Positions 55,574 to 64,000 of a stretch of DNA of 64,000 nucleotides are shown here, piece by piece (position 1 is the first letter of the stretch; every line of letters starts with the position of its first letter). This DNA comes from Acinetobacter sp. (GTDB lineage: Bacteria > Pseudomonadota > Gammaproteobacteria > Pseudomonadales > Moraxellaceae): NCBI GenBank assembly GCA_031277915.1, contig JAITLL010000056.1:1-64000 (forward strand), given 5' to 3'. The notes beneath the pieces were generated by a model. That model saw nothing but the letters and a program-made list of their open reading frames with translations, was not told where the DNA came from and did not search any database. The position numbers and the translations under genes are program-made.

Positions 55574-56884
55574 ATGAATATGGCAGAAGAAGTACACCAT
55601 GCACCCAATCTAAAACGCAGCAAATACTTTGCGACAATGGCGCTTGTTATTGTGGTAGTGCTGTGGATTGGGTTATTGGTTGCCAATCGATTTTTGCCAG
55701 AGTACACAAACTTAATTCATATTTTAATGTTAGGTGCGGAAGCTGGCGTAGTGGGTGGACTAGCAGACTGGTATGCAATTACCGTTTTGTTTCGAAATCC
55801 CTTTGGTAAGCTTCCTATCCCTAAGTTTTTGCGGGATCATACCGAAATTATTCCGCGCAATAAGGCCCGTATTGCAGAGTCAATGGGCCGATTTGTGCAG
55901 GAAAACTTCCTGTCACCTCAAGTAGTCGAAAGAAGTTTAGAAAAAACCGATTTAAGCCTTGCTATTGGACAATGGCTAGCAAGCCCACAAAACAATACGC
56001 AAGTGGTACAGCTCATTCAGCAAACTGTACCGAAAATTTTTGAATTTGTGAGCCAAGAGCAAATTGCTAATTTCGTGCAAAACAATAGTGTGCAATGGGT
56101 GCGTAATACCCAAGTCAATAAACTCGCCAGCGAAATGCTACGTGCAGTCTTGGAAAATGACTTCCACCAAGACGTATTGCAACGTGGTCTTGATATCGCG
56201 CATGAGTGGGTCGTACAAAATCCAGATAAAACCCGTGATTTAACCCGAAAAATGTTTAAAGCACTGGGAGTCTGGTCACTTGCAAAGGGTGCAAGCTGGA
56301 TTGGGATTGATGTTCAGCAGCGCACCATCGACTCACTGATTGAAAAAGTAGAATCAATGCTGGCTGACCCTGAACACCCATGGCGGCAAGAAATTGAAAC
56401 TGTTGCTCACTCGCTTATGCTCGAATTAGCAAAACCAGATAGTGTTGCGAGCCAACGTCTAAATAGCGGTAAAGATGCACTGCTAGATAGTCCTCAAGTC
56501 CTGAACTTCATTAGCGGTGCTGTCACAATTTTATGTGATGCCATTAAAGAAGATTTAATGAAAGAAGACTCTGGCATTGCAATGAACCTACGCGCAGCGA
56601 TTCAGCAACTTGGTGAAAACCTTGTCCAAAATGTAAAAGTACGTGATGTTCTCAACAAAGAAATGACAGGACTTGCACTGACCTTTACGGACCAATACAG
56701 CCATAAAATCATCCGCTATGTGAGTGAACGCATTCATGAATGGGACTCACGTGAAATGATTGGCAAAATTGAGAATGAAGTCGGTGGCGACTTACATATG
56801 ATCCGTGTAAACGGCGTTGTAGTCGGTGCATTTATTGGTTTAACACTCGGTGTAATTCGGGCAGTGATTGAATCAATTTTATAA
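55574..56884 (+). CDS. DUF445 membrane protein
   Basis: 436 residues. Hydrophobic segments occur at about 20-38 and 46-70 (LIHILMLGAEAGVVGGLADW) and at the C-terminus (VVVGAFIGLTLGVIRAVIES). Between them is a long helical soluble domain with ITVLFRNPFGKLPIPKFLRDHTEIIP near its start (landmark FRNPFGKLPIP). This is the DUF445/YjiN layout; the role is unknown. AGGA is seven bases before ATG 55574. Confidence 0.88.
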   Translation: MNMAEEVHHAPNLKRSKYFATMALVIVVVLWIGLLVANRFLPEYTNLIHILMLGAEAGVVGGLADWYAITVLFRNPFGKLPIPKFLRDHTEIIPRNKARIAESMGRFVQENFLSPQVVERSLEKTDLSLAIGQWLASPQNNTQVVQLIQQTVPKIFEFVSQEQIANFVQNNSVQWVRNTQVNKLASEMLRAVLENDFHQDVLQRGLDIAHEWVVQNPDKTRDLTRKMFKALGVWSLAKGASWIGIDVQQRTIDSLIEKVESMLADPEHPWRQEIETVAHSLMLELAKPDSVASQRLNSGKDALLDSPQVLNFISGAVTILCDAIKEDLMKEDSGIAMNLRAAIQQLGENLVQNVKVRDVLNKEMTGLALTFTDQYSHKIIRYVSERIHEWDSREMIGKIENEVGGDLHMIRVNGVVVGAFIGLTLGVIRAVIESIL

Positions 56885-56911
56885 CCCTAATAATTATCTT
56901 AAGAGAACAAT

Positions 56912-58066
56912 ATGCTACAGCTACAGTCAAAATTTCCCGCTCAAGGCGTGACTATTTTTAGTACCATGACAGCATTGGCACACCGTCTAGATGCACTTAA
57001 CCTTTCACAAGGTTTCCCAGATTTCCCTGCCCCTCCTGCTCTGCTAGAAGCATTATCTCAGGCAACTTTGGCTGGACATAATCAGTACCCGCCTGGTGAT
57101 GGTATTCTCGCACTACGTGAACAGCTTGCCTCACAATTTCAGCAACGTGACCAACTTCAACTTGACCCTGTCACCCAAATCACGATTACGCCGGGTGCAA
57201 CCATTGCAATTTTCTGTGCCATACAAGCCTGCATCAATGCAGGTGATGAAGTCATTATTTTTGACCCAAGTTACGACAGCTATGGCCCTTCTGTTCAGCT
57301 AGCAGGTGGTAAAGCAGTTCATATTGCTCTGCCAGCACCTGACTTTAAGGTTGACTGGCAGCAAGTTAAAGATCTGGTCAACGACAAAACCCGTATGATT
57401 GTGGTCAACACTCCCCACAACCCAACTGGTACTATCTGGGAAAAACAAGACTGGTTAGAGCTTATTGAACTGATTCGCGATAAAAATATTGTGGTTTTAT
57501 CCGATGAAGTCTATGAACACTTGGTTTTTGACGGTCAGCAACACTTTAGTGCTTTGCATTTTCCAGAGCTTAGAGAACGTAGTTTTGTGATTGGCTCTTT
57601 TGGAAAAACCTTTCATGTGACGGGTTGGAAAACAGGTTACTGTGTTGCTTCACCTGAATTAATGCGTCTATTCCGTCAGATTTACCAATATGCGAATTTC
57701 TGTGGCACGACACCTTGCCAAATTGCGCTAGCACAGTATATGCAGCAACATCCAGAACATATTCAGGAACTTTCACAGTTTTACCAGACTAAGCGAGATC
57801 GATTTAATCAGGCAATCCACAACAGCCGTTTCTTGCTAAGACCATCTCAAGGTACTTATTTCCAAAACCTTGATTACAGTCAAATTAGACCCGACTTAAA
57901 CGATGTAGAAATGTGTCAGTTTCTTGCCGAGCAACATAAAATTGTGGCCATTCCTGTTTCGGTGTTTTACCAACACGCACCTAAGTCTTTACGCCTAATT
58001 CGTTTCTGCTTTGCTAAAAATGATGAAACATTGCAAAAAGCAGGAGAAATCTTGAATGAATGTTAA
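56912..58066 (+). CDS. PLP-dependent aminotransferase, YbdL-like (methionine type)
   Basis: 384-residue class I/II aminotransferase. NLSQGFPDFPAPPALLEAL near the N-terminus, TPGATIAIFCAIQA, the VVNTPHNPTGTIW loop and the Schiff-base lysine in SFGKTFHVTGWKTGY are all present. The sequence follows YbdL, which prefers methionine, phenylalanine and other aromatic donors. AGAG precedes ATG 56912. Independent gene downstream of DUF445 with a 27-bp gap. Confidence 0.88.
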   Translation: MLQLQSKFPAQGVTIFSTMTALAHRLDALNLSQGFPDFPAPPALLEALSQATLAGHNQYPPGDGILALREQLASQFQQRDQLQLDPVTQITITPGATIAIFCAIQACINAGDEVIIFDPSYDSYGPSVQLAGGKAVHIALPAPDFKVDWQQVKDLVNDKTRMIVVNTPHNPTGTIWEKQDWLELIELIRDKNIVVLSDEVYEHLVFDGQQHFSALHFPELRERSFVIGSFGKTFHVTGWKTGYCVASPELMRLFRQIYQYANFCGTTPCQIALAQYMQQHPEHIQELSQFYQTKRDRFNQAIHNSRFLLRPSQGTYFQNLDYSQIRPDLNDVEMCQFLAEQHKIVAIPVSVFYQHAPKSLRLIRFCFAKNDETLQKAGEILNEC

Positions 58067-58171
58067 TAAATTTAGAAACTTAGCATAGCAAAACACTACA
58101 AGAATCTTCCCCTAAGTATGCTAAGTTGAATATCCGCCCCGCTCATCAAAGGGATGGGCGATGGAGAATAC

Positions 58172-59539
58172 ATGCCACCAAGACAGTCTTTAATTCATCA
58201 GCAAAATCTATGGAAAACATTTTTTGTTTTCCTACTTCCCCTGATTGCAACCAATATTTTGCAAAACCTGTCAGGTACCATTAACACCATCTTTGTTGGA
58301 CAAATGATGGGGGTCGATGCAATTGCCGCAGTCTCTGTTTTTTTCCCTATTTTATTCTTGCTGCTCGCTTTTATTATCGGAATTTCAACGGGTACGACTA
58401 TTTTAGTAGGGCAAGCTTGGGGCGCGCAGAATATTGAAAAAGTTCAAAGTGTCGTAGGCTCTACTCTATTTATGACCATTATTGGCGGTATCATTACCGC
58501 AATTATTGGTGTGTTTTTTGCCCATGATGTTTTAGAACTTTTAGGCACCGACCCAAAGGTCATGCATCTCTCTTTGCCTTATGTGCAATGGATGTTGGCA
58601 GGTAGTCCACTCCTATTTGTCTATATTATCTATACCTCAATTTTACGGGGTGTAGGTGACAGTACGACACCTTTACTGGCGCTTGCTTTAACCAGTGTGA
58701 TTGGTTTGGTCATTACCCCTATTTTGCTTAAGGGTTATTTTGGTTTACCTGCGCTAGGAATTATTGCTCCAGCAATTGCAACCATCACGGGCTATGTGGC
58801 TATCTTAATTTTTCTTGCGATTTACCTAAACAAGAAAAAGCACCCACTTCGACCGAATCGCCAGCTTTTGCAACATATCCGTCACAATCCAGAGCTGAGT
58901 AAAATCATTTTACGCTTAGGTGTGCCAACTGGTATTCAAATGATTACCACCTCTATGGCGGGACTCGTGATTGTAGGTTTGGTTAACCGCTTTGGTGCAC
59001 ATGCGACAGCGGCGTACGGTGCCGTAAACCAAGTACTCAACTATATTCAGTTCCCTGCTTTATCAATCTCAATTGCCGCTTCAATTTTTGCAGCACAAGC
59101 AATTGGTGCAGGTAAATCAGATCTACTCGCACGTGTTACCCGCACAGCTTTAGGTATGAACTTTTTATTTACGGGTGCCTTAATTACGCTTGGATATCTC
59201 TTTTCAAAATATTTAATGGCTTTATTTATTACCGATCCAACTGTGGTGGTGTTAGGGCAGCAGCTTTTATTCATTGTACTTTGGGCAATTTTATTCTTTG
59301 GTGCAGGTGCTATTTTTGCATCGATCATGCGTGCCAGTGGTACCGTGACAGCCCCAATGTTATTAAACATCTCGGCTATTTTGTTTATTGAAATTCCATG
59401 TGCTTACTGGTTCAGCTCAATGTGGGGACTTAAAGGAATCTGGTTTGCCTATGCCTTGGCATTTGTCAGCCTCTGTATTGTTCAAGGCTTGTATTACCAG
59501 TTTATTTGGAAGAAAAAGAAGATCAAAGTCCTAATTTAA
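58172..59539 (+). CDS. MATE-family efflux transporter
   Basis: 455 residues, twelve hydrophobic spans in two similar halves, each starting with a LP/VP-x-x-x-x-N-type motif (FFVFLLPLIATNILQNLSG and ILRLGVPTGIQMITTSMAG). It should export cationic compounds with Na+ or H+. It is not AbeM, whose N-terminus I recall as different. I start at ATG 58172, where GGAG is six bases upstream, rather than ATG 58154. Confidence 0.9.
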   Translation: MPPRQSLIHQQNLWKTFFVFLLPLIATNILQNLSGTINTIFVGQMMGVDAIAAVSVFFPILFLLLAFIIGISTGTTILVGQAWGAQNIEKVQSVVGSTLFMTIIGGIITAIIGVFFAHDVLELLGTDPKVMHLSLPYVQWMLAGSPLLFVYIIYTSILRGVGDSTTPLLALALTSVIGLVITPILLKGYFGLPALGIIAPAIATITGYVAILIFLAIYLNKKKHPLRPNRQLLQHIRHNPELSKIILRLGVPTGIQMITTSMAGLVIVGLVNRFGAHATAAYGAVNQVLNYIQFPALSISIAASIFAAQAIGAGKSDLLARVTRTALGMNFLFTGALITLGYLFSKYLMALFITDPTVVVLGQQLLFIVLWAILFFGAGAIFASIMRASGTVTAPMLLNISAILFIEIPCAYWFSSMWGLKGIWFAYALAFVSLCIVQGLYYQFIWKKKKIKVLI

Positions 59540-59556
59540 AAGCAGCTTAAGCCTTA

Positions 59557-59586
59557 TAAAAAAAGCCATCGATTGATGGCTTTTTT
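59557..59586. terminator. Bidirectional terminator between MATE and SDR genes
   Basis: AAAAAAAGCCATC-GATT-GATGGCTTTTTT hairpin between converging genes. Confidence 0.92.
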
Positions 59587-59597
59587 GAATTTTAATA

Positions 59598-60431
59598 TTA
59601 TTTCATCCATTTCGTCACAATAGTTGAAGCACGTTGGTACCCTGTCGGGAACAAACGCTGAAATGCATCCAGAATTTTTGCATCACTACCAATAAGTAAA
59701 CGACGTTTATTTTTCAAAACTGCATCCAGAATTTGACGAGCTGCCTCTTCTGGTGGGGTACGCAGGAACTTATCAAAGTTTTCAATCGATTTATTTGGGT
59801 CCATACCTAAAGTACACAAGCTATCACTCATTTTTGCAGCTTTAGCAATATTGGTACGAATACCCCCTGGATGTACACATAACGAACTCACGCCACATTT
59901 TTCAATATCTAATTCTTGACGCAATGACTCGGTAAAACCACGTACCGCAAATTTAGTTGCATTATAACCAGATTGGGTCGGCTGAGCAGTTAAACCAAAT
60001 AAGCTTGAAATATTAATGATATGGCCATCTTGGGTTTGCTTAATAAATGGTAAAAATTCTTTGGTACCGTAAACCACGCCCCAAAAGTTAATTCCCACGA
60101 TCCACTCTAAATCTTCGTAGGTTGCACCTTCTACAGTTGAGCCTAGAGCAACCCCAGCATTGTTAAAAATTAGATTAACAGAGCCATGATCTTGCACAGT
60201 TTCTTGTGCCCACTGTTTTACTGCTTCACGGTTAGAAACGTCTAGTTTTTTAGTTGTTACACTAATGTTGCTGTAAGGTTTTAATAGCTCAACGGTTTTC
60301 TCTAAGCCTTTTTCATTAATATCACTTAACGAAAGATGGCAGCCTTGTTTCGCCAAAAGAATTGCTAATTGTTGCCCAATGCCAGAACCTGCGCCCGTGA
60401 TTGCAGCGACTTTGTTTTTAAAATTTTTCAT
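59598..60431 (-). CDS. SDR-family oxidoreductase
   Basis: 277 residues from ATG 60431 with AAGGATGG upstream; the frame extends 13 codons more without a ribosome site. Classical short-chain dehydrogenase: VAAITGAGSGIGQQLA for the cofactor, NNAGVAL, the active-site Ser in INISSLFG and YNATK. The Asp after the second strand (SLSDINEKG) suggests NAD(H). Divergent from a TetR regulator, which probably controls it. Confidence 0.92.
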   Translation of the reverse strand: MKNFKNKVAAITGAGSGIGQQLAILLAKQGCHLSLSDINEKGLEKTVELLKPYSNISVTTKKLDVSNREAVKQWAQETVQDHGSVNLIFNNAGVALGSTVEGATYEDLEWIVGINFWGVVYGTKEFLPFIKQTQDGHIINISSLFGLTAQPTQSGYNATKFAVRGFTESLRQELDIEKCGVSSLCVHPGGIRTNIAKAAKMSDSLCTLGMDPNKSIENFDKFLRTPPEEAARQILDAVLKNKRRLLIGSDAKILDAFQRLFPTGYQRASTIVTKWMK

Positions 60432-60506
60432 TGTCCATCCTTTGTTTTTCGATTTGCACAGTCGGTTCATTGCATGTGCATTTTAGACCCTTTCAATATA
60501 ATTTTG

Positions 60507-60522
60507 ACAATACATATTGTCA
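60507..60522. promoter_or_regulatory. Candidate TetR operator between SDR and TetR genes
   Basis: GACAATACATATTGTC, an almost perfect 16-bp palindrome in the divergent promoter region, followed by another ATTGTC-like half (TTGTCAATAT). Typical size and place for a TetR-family operator. Confidence 0.5.
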
Positions 60523-60625
60523 ATATAGTACACTGTAATTTCAGATAGATTGGCACAATTCTACTGACGGCTTTATCATAGGCCCATATTTGCTGAAAAA
60601 CCGATAAATCAGGAACCATTTAGTT

Positions 60626-61297
60626 ATGGCGACAAACGACTCAACCAGTAAAAAGAAGACAAAAACTGTGAGTAAAGAACGTCAGTTCAAAGGGTTATCT
60701 CTTTCTGAACGCAAAGAGGCACGCCGCGAAAAACTCATTGAAGCGGGTATTGCGACTTATGGAACCATTGGCTTTTTTTCAGTGACGGTCAAAGATGTCT
60801 GCCAAGAAGCAAAACTCACCGAACGCTATTTTTACGAATCTTTTAAAAAGAGTGAGGATTTGTTCCAGACCATCTTTTTAAAAATGATTGAAGAGTTACA
60901 GCAGAACTTGATGCAAGCTGTCATTAAAGCAGCGCCAGATCCGGAAAAAATGGTCGATGCAGGTTTAAGAGCACTGCTAACAACATTAAAAGAAGACCCA
61001 AGATTAGCTCGTATCGTCTATGTCGATGCAGTTTTGGTTCAGGAATTACATAATCAGGCGACCATTCAAGAAACACTTGCCCAGTTTGATCGCATGATTC
61101 AGGCCTTTGTTATGCTGACCATGCCACAAATCCAGCACAAGGAAAATGAGCTCTCTTTAATTGCAACCGGTTTAAACGGATACGTCACACAAATTGCAAT
61201 TCGATGGGTGATGGGTGGGTTTGAACAGTCCCTGGAACAAGTTTTGACAGCTTGCCGTATTGTTTTCTTATCTTTATTGGCACAAGTTTCAAAATAA
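60626..61297 (+). CDS. TetR-family transcriptional regulator
   Basis: 223 residues. Basic N-terminal tail (STSKKKTKTVSKERQFKG), then a TetR HTH: REKLIEAGIATYGTIGFFSVTVKDV with ERYFYESFKKSEDLF as helix 3 and 4. The C-terminal domain has no assigned ligand. It is divergent from the SDR gene with 194 bp between, in which ACAATACATATTGTCAATATAG near 60508 contains an inverted repeat (GACAATACATATTGTC) that could be its operator. Confidence 0.9.
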   Translation: MATNDSTSKKKTKTVSKERQFKGLSLSERKEARREKLIEAGIATYGTIGFFSVTVKDVCQEAKLTERYFYESFKKSEDLFQTIFLKMIEELQQNLMQAVIKAAPDPEKMVDAGLRALLTTLKEDPRLARIVYVDAVLVQELHNQATIQETLAQFDRMIQAFVMLTMPQIQHKENELSLIATGLNGYVTQIAIRWVMGGFEQSLEQVLTACRIVFLSLLAQVSK

Positions 61298-61391
61298 TAT
61301 TAAAGTTTTTTGACACTTATTTTGATCAAACGGCTTCTCACAAAGTAAGTTTGTAACATATTGAATGGTTTTAAGAAACTTTTTATAGCTC

Positions 61392-61409
61392 TGTCATCAT
61401 TTGGTCATG
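61392..61409 (+). promoter_or_regulatory. Candidate Pho box upstream of phoB
   Basis: CTGTCATCATTTGGTCAT: the first half-site is the exact consensus CTGTCAT and the second (TGGTCAT) differs at two bases, with the correct 4-base spacing. Located 144 bp before phoB. Two further (C/T)TGTCAT words occur at 61476 and 61502. Confidence 0.55.
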
Positions 61410-61552
61410 TGCTTGCCGTATTTTTGTCACAAATTATTGCTAAATTCGATTTTATAGACTTTTCTGCAATGAAATTGTCATAATTAATCTTTGTAATAAG
61501 CCTGTCATAACTACAAAACGGTTCACCGTTAAAATCTACAAGGTATTACGCT

Positions 61553-62263
61553 GTGAAAGATGACTATATTTTAATTGTCGATGATGAGCTTCCTATTCGC
61601 GAAATGATCCATACTTCTTTGGACATGGCAGGCTTTCAATGTTTACAGGCTGAAGATGCCAAACAGGCTCATCAAATTATCGTCGACCAACGTCCGGCGC
61701 TTATCTTGCTCGATTGGATGTTACCTGGGGGCGTAAGTGGTGTCGACTTATGCCGTCGCTTAAAACGCGATGAAAACTTAGCAGAAATCCCAGTCATTAT
61801 GTTGACCGCTCGCGGAGAAGAAGACCATAAAGTACAAGGTCTAGATGCCGGTGCAGATGACTATATGACTAAGCCATTCTCTACCCGCGAATTGGTTTCT
61901 CGTATTAAGGCTGTTTTACGCCGCGCCAATGCATTAAGTGGTGAAAAAACAATTGATGCCAACGGTTTAATTCTTGATCCTGTCAGTCAACGCGTGAGCT
62001 TTGGTAATAACATTTTAGATATGGGACCAACAGAATATCGCTTACTTGCATTTTTTATGACCCATCCAGAACGTGCATATACACGTGCGCAGTTGCTCGA
62101 TCAGGTATGGGGCGGTAATGTATACATCGAAGATCGTACCATCGATGTACATATCCGTCGTTTGCGTAAAGTTTTAGAACCTTTTGGTGTTGACCGATTT
62201 GTTCAAACCGTTCGTGGTACAGGTTATCGTTTCTCAACACGTGCAGATTTAGCCGCAGGTTAA
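61553..62263 (+). CDS. phoB: Phosphate regulon response regulator
   Basis: 236 residues from GTG 61553 with AAGG upstream. Receiver domain with acidic pair D10/D11, phosphoacceptor D54 (LLDWMLPGG) and K107 (TKPFS), then an OmpR-type winged helix ending [15 protein letters not shown] and [11 protein letters not shown]-like VRGTGYRFS. It activates phosphate uptake genes when phosphorylated by PhoR, whose gene starts 9 bp later. Confidence 0.96.
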   Translation: MKDDYILIVDDELPIREMIHTSLDMAGFQCLQAEDAKQAHQIIVDQRPALILLDWMLPGGVSGVDLCRRLKRDENLAEIPVIMLTARGEEDHKVQGLDAGADDYMTKPFSTRELVSRIKAVLRRANALSGEKTIDANGLILDPVSQRVSFGNNILDMGPTEYRLLAFFMTHPERAYTRAQLLDQVWGGNVYIEDRTIDVHIRRLRKVLEPFGVDRFVQTVRGTGYRFSTRADLAAG

Positions 62264-62272
62264 CCAAAATTT

Positions 62273-63631
62273 ATGTATGAACCCTACCCCGTCCCTGAAC
62301 AGGTACGTGAACAAAAGCTTTCCCGTTACAGTAGTTTATGGACGTTTGCTAAACAAGATTTACGGCTTTTATTATTTTTCCTGATTATTGCAGGTCTAGT
62401 CGGTTTAGGTGTTGGGTATTTCTGGAGCTGTATTTTTATCGCCTTCGTGGTGTTTTTTGCACTCCAGTTGCGTTCTTTATATTTGGTCAATGACTGGATT
62501 GCCAACAATCCTTACGATGTTCCTCCCAACCTAAGTGGAATTTGGGGGGCATTATTATTTAATGTGTATCGTGCTCAGCGTCAGGAACGTATTGTTCAGG
62601 CCGAAATGGTTGGACTGATTGACCGCGCTCAATCCTCTTTAGTTGCCCTTGCTGAAGCAGTTGTTCTCATCGATGATCAGCATCAAATTGAATGGTGGAA
62701 CCCAGCCGCAGAGCGTTTATTGGGTATTAGTCCACTCGATCGTGGTCGCAACTTATTAACCATTTTACGCCAACCTAGTTTTATTGAATATTTTAACAAT
62801 ATTGATCAGGCACCAGATGGGATTAAACTCCATTCGAATTTTGATGAAGACCGTTATGTTCAGGTCAAACTCACACGTTTCGGTGGAGAAAGTCGCTTAC
62901 TTGTAGCTTACGACGTGACGCGTATGCACAACCTTGAGCAAATGCGTAAAGACTTCGTCGATAATATTTCGCATGAACTTCGTACTCCATTAACTGTACT
63001 GAGTGGCTATATCGAAACATTTACCGATCAAGAAGATATTAGTCCACGCTGGAAACGTGCATTTGATCAGATGCAATCACAAACCAAACGTATGAACGCA
63101 TTGGTCAATGATTTATTGCTGTTATCAAATTTAGAAAATAATAAGAAAATTGCGAAAAATCAGATTATTGAAATGCCGAGCTTGATGAATCAACTCTTTG
63201 ATGATGCTCAGGCCTACAATGCCGACTATGGACACACGCTCAATTTACATATTGATAGTCACTGTGACCTCATCGGCTCTGACATGGAAATTGCCAGTGC
63301 GTTTAGTAATTTAATTACCAATGCCATTAAATACACGCCAAAAGGTGGAACCATTACCATTGGTTGGCACGATGATGGTGAGCATGCTTACTTTAGCGTG
63401 CAAGATACAGGCATCGGTATTAACCCAAAACATTTACCACGTCTGACTGAACGCTTTTATCGTGTAGACAGTGACCGTAGTCGCCAAACAGGTGGAACTG
63501 GTTTAGGTCTTGCCATTGTAAAACACGTACTGATGCAACATGGTGCTTATTTAGATGTACAATCTAAAGAAAATGAAGGGTCAATATTTACCGTAGTTTT
63601 TCCGAAAGAAAGACTATATAACATGACTTAA
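62273..63631 (+). CDS. phoR: Phosphate regulon sensor kinase
   Basis: 452 residues. Two membrane spans (about 30-50 and 52-68) with almost no periplasmic loop, as in PhoR. A PAS domain (about 125-215, VVLIDDQHQIEWWNPAAERLLG) precedes the H-box with H234 in DNISHELRTPLTVLSGY. The ATPase domain has NAIKYTPKGG, DTGIGI and GGTGLGLAIVKHVL. It senses phosphate status through the Pst system, not present in this window. Confidence 0.96.
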   Translation: MYEPYPVPEQVREQKLSRYSSLWTFAKQDLRLLLFFLIIAGLVGLGVGYFWSCIFIAFVVFFALQLRSLYLVNDWIANNPYDVPPNLSGIWGALLFNVYRAQRQERIVQAEMVGLIDRAQSSLVALAEAVVLIDDQHQIEWWNPAAERLLGISPLDRGRNLLTILRQPSFIEYFNNIDQAPDGIKLHSNFDEDRYVQVKLTRFGGESRLLVAYDVTRMHNLEQMRKDFVDNISHELRTPLTVLSGYIETFTDQEDISPRWKRAFDQMQSQTKRMNALVNDLLLLSNLENNKKIAKNQIIEMPSLMNQLFDDAQAYNADYGHTLNLHIDSHCDLIGSDMEIASAFSNLITNAIKYTPKGGTITIGWHDDGEHAYFSVQDTGIGINPKHLPRLTERFYRVDSDRSRQTGGTGLGLAIVKHVLMQHGAYLDVQSKENEGSIFTVVFPKERLYNMT

Positions 63632-63648
63632 AGTTACCCTCTCACATA

Positions 63649-63682
63649 TAAAAAAGCCGACTCATGAAAAGTCGGTTTTTTT
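63649..63682. terminator. Terminator after phoR
   Basis: AAAAAGCCGACT-CATGAA-AAGTCGGTTTTTTT hairpin between phoR and the converging gene. Confidence 0.9.
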
Positions 63683-63699
63683 GTCGCATTTCAACTCAT

Positions 63700-64000
63700 T
63701 TATTTAAAATTAGAGCAATACGATTTGGCCTGATTTTTCTCTATGACATTTAAGAAATTAGTGGCAAAAGTATTACTCTGACGCAGTGCATCGCGATGAT
63801 CTCCGCCATCAATTGTCTGATAAATGGTTGGTTTTTTTAATTTGCATAGCTGTTGGTAATAAGCATATGTTCCTCTCGGGTCAACCAAATGATCTTTAGA
63901 ACCCTGAACAATCATTAATGGTACGGTAGGTACCATATGTTCAATGGACTGCTGTTTTAGATAAACCAAAAGAGGTTTTAAGTCCGCATTAGCTTTAAAT
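63700..64000 (-). CDS. Alpha/beta hydrolase, C-terminal part (runs off right edge)
   Basis: About 100 residues of an open frame that continues past the window edge. VPLMIVQGSKDHLVDPRGTYAY carries the catalytic acid (D in KDHLVDP) and DGGDHRDALRQSN the catalytic His, the typical end of a lipase/esterase-type hydrolase. The nucleophile lies outside. The stop is at 63700. Confidence 0.75.
   Translation of the reverse strand, partial: FKANADLKPLLVYLKQQSIEHMVPTVPLMIVQGSKDHLVDPRGTYAYYQQLCKLKKPTIYQTIDGGDHRDALRQSNTFATNFLNVIEKNQAKSYCSNFK

Noticed and set aside
1-64000. tRNA genes, CRISPR arrays, insertion sequences, integrases
   Set aside because: Looked for in gaps on both strands and none seen; the pyrE island and T6SS module therefore have no visible mobility gene.

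Overview
The window is a chromosomal segment of an Acinetobacter, most likely from the A. calcoaceticus-baumannii complex. The evidence is low GC, the gene order aceF-aceE / lpxC-ftsZ-ftsA-ftsQ-ddl-murC-murG / gshB / pyrE-crc / parE / gshA-dsbB / phoB-phoR, and proteins that read like those of that genus. The species call is from recollection of the families, not from a search. No tRNA, rRNA, CRISPR array, transposase or integrase was seen.

Layout. 1-4387: pyruvate dehydrogenase E2 (cut by the left edge, three lipoyl domains) and E1, reading leftward. 4639-6879: a periplasmic M23 peptidase, a DciA-like helicase loader and lpxC. 6989-14031: the end of the division and cell wall cluster (murG, murC, ddl, ftsQ, ftsA, ftsZ, all leftward). 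14268-17867: gshB, then an Lrp-type regulator divergent from ornithine cyclodeaminase and a CtlX-type hydrolase, followed by an amino acid permease. Together these look like a citrulline/ornithine-to-proline route. 19919-22111: a TonB-dependent siderophore receptor behind a good Fur box.

22161-25374 is an accessory island wedged against pyrE. Its far end carries a diverged copy of the last 19 codons of pyrE, and a shorter possible remnant lies inside it. Its cargo is a ClbS/DfsB-like protein and an unusual protein with an N,N-dimethylformamidase-type domain joined to a tectonin-like propeller. 25375-27130: pyrE, a Crc/ExoIII-family gene that keeps its nuclease residues, and an unannotated RNA gene with eight GGA motifs that looks like an RsmX/Y/Z (CsrB-type) decoy RNA.

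27345-34272: assorted genes, including an ArsC/Spx-like protein, a DUF2147 protein, an HSL-type esterase, a GGDEF protein, dsbD and an HPF-like ribosome factor. 34525-41573: a complete urate catabolic cluster. It holds urate permease, HpxO, UraH, UraD, PuuE, allantoicase, ureidoglycolate lyase and a Tsx-type channel, and should convert urate to glyoxylate and urea. Four sigma-54-like (GG-N10-GC) sites lie in front of its four transcription units. 41811-45845: parE, a YqiA-like esterase and a lipase-like protein.

45877-51952: a type VI secretion module (vgrG, a LysM/lysozyme-like/M23 effector, a candidate immunity protein) bounded by two almost identical terminators. 52121-63631: dsbB, gshA, small conserved genes, a methionine-type aminotransferase, a MATE pump, an SDR enzyme, a TetR regulator and phoB-phoR with a candidate Pho box. 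A hydrolase gene runs off the right edge.

The most interesting features are the Rsm-like RNA, the sigma-54 pattern over the urate genes, the layered pyrE island, and the T6SS module between duplicated terminators.
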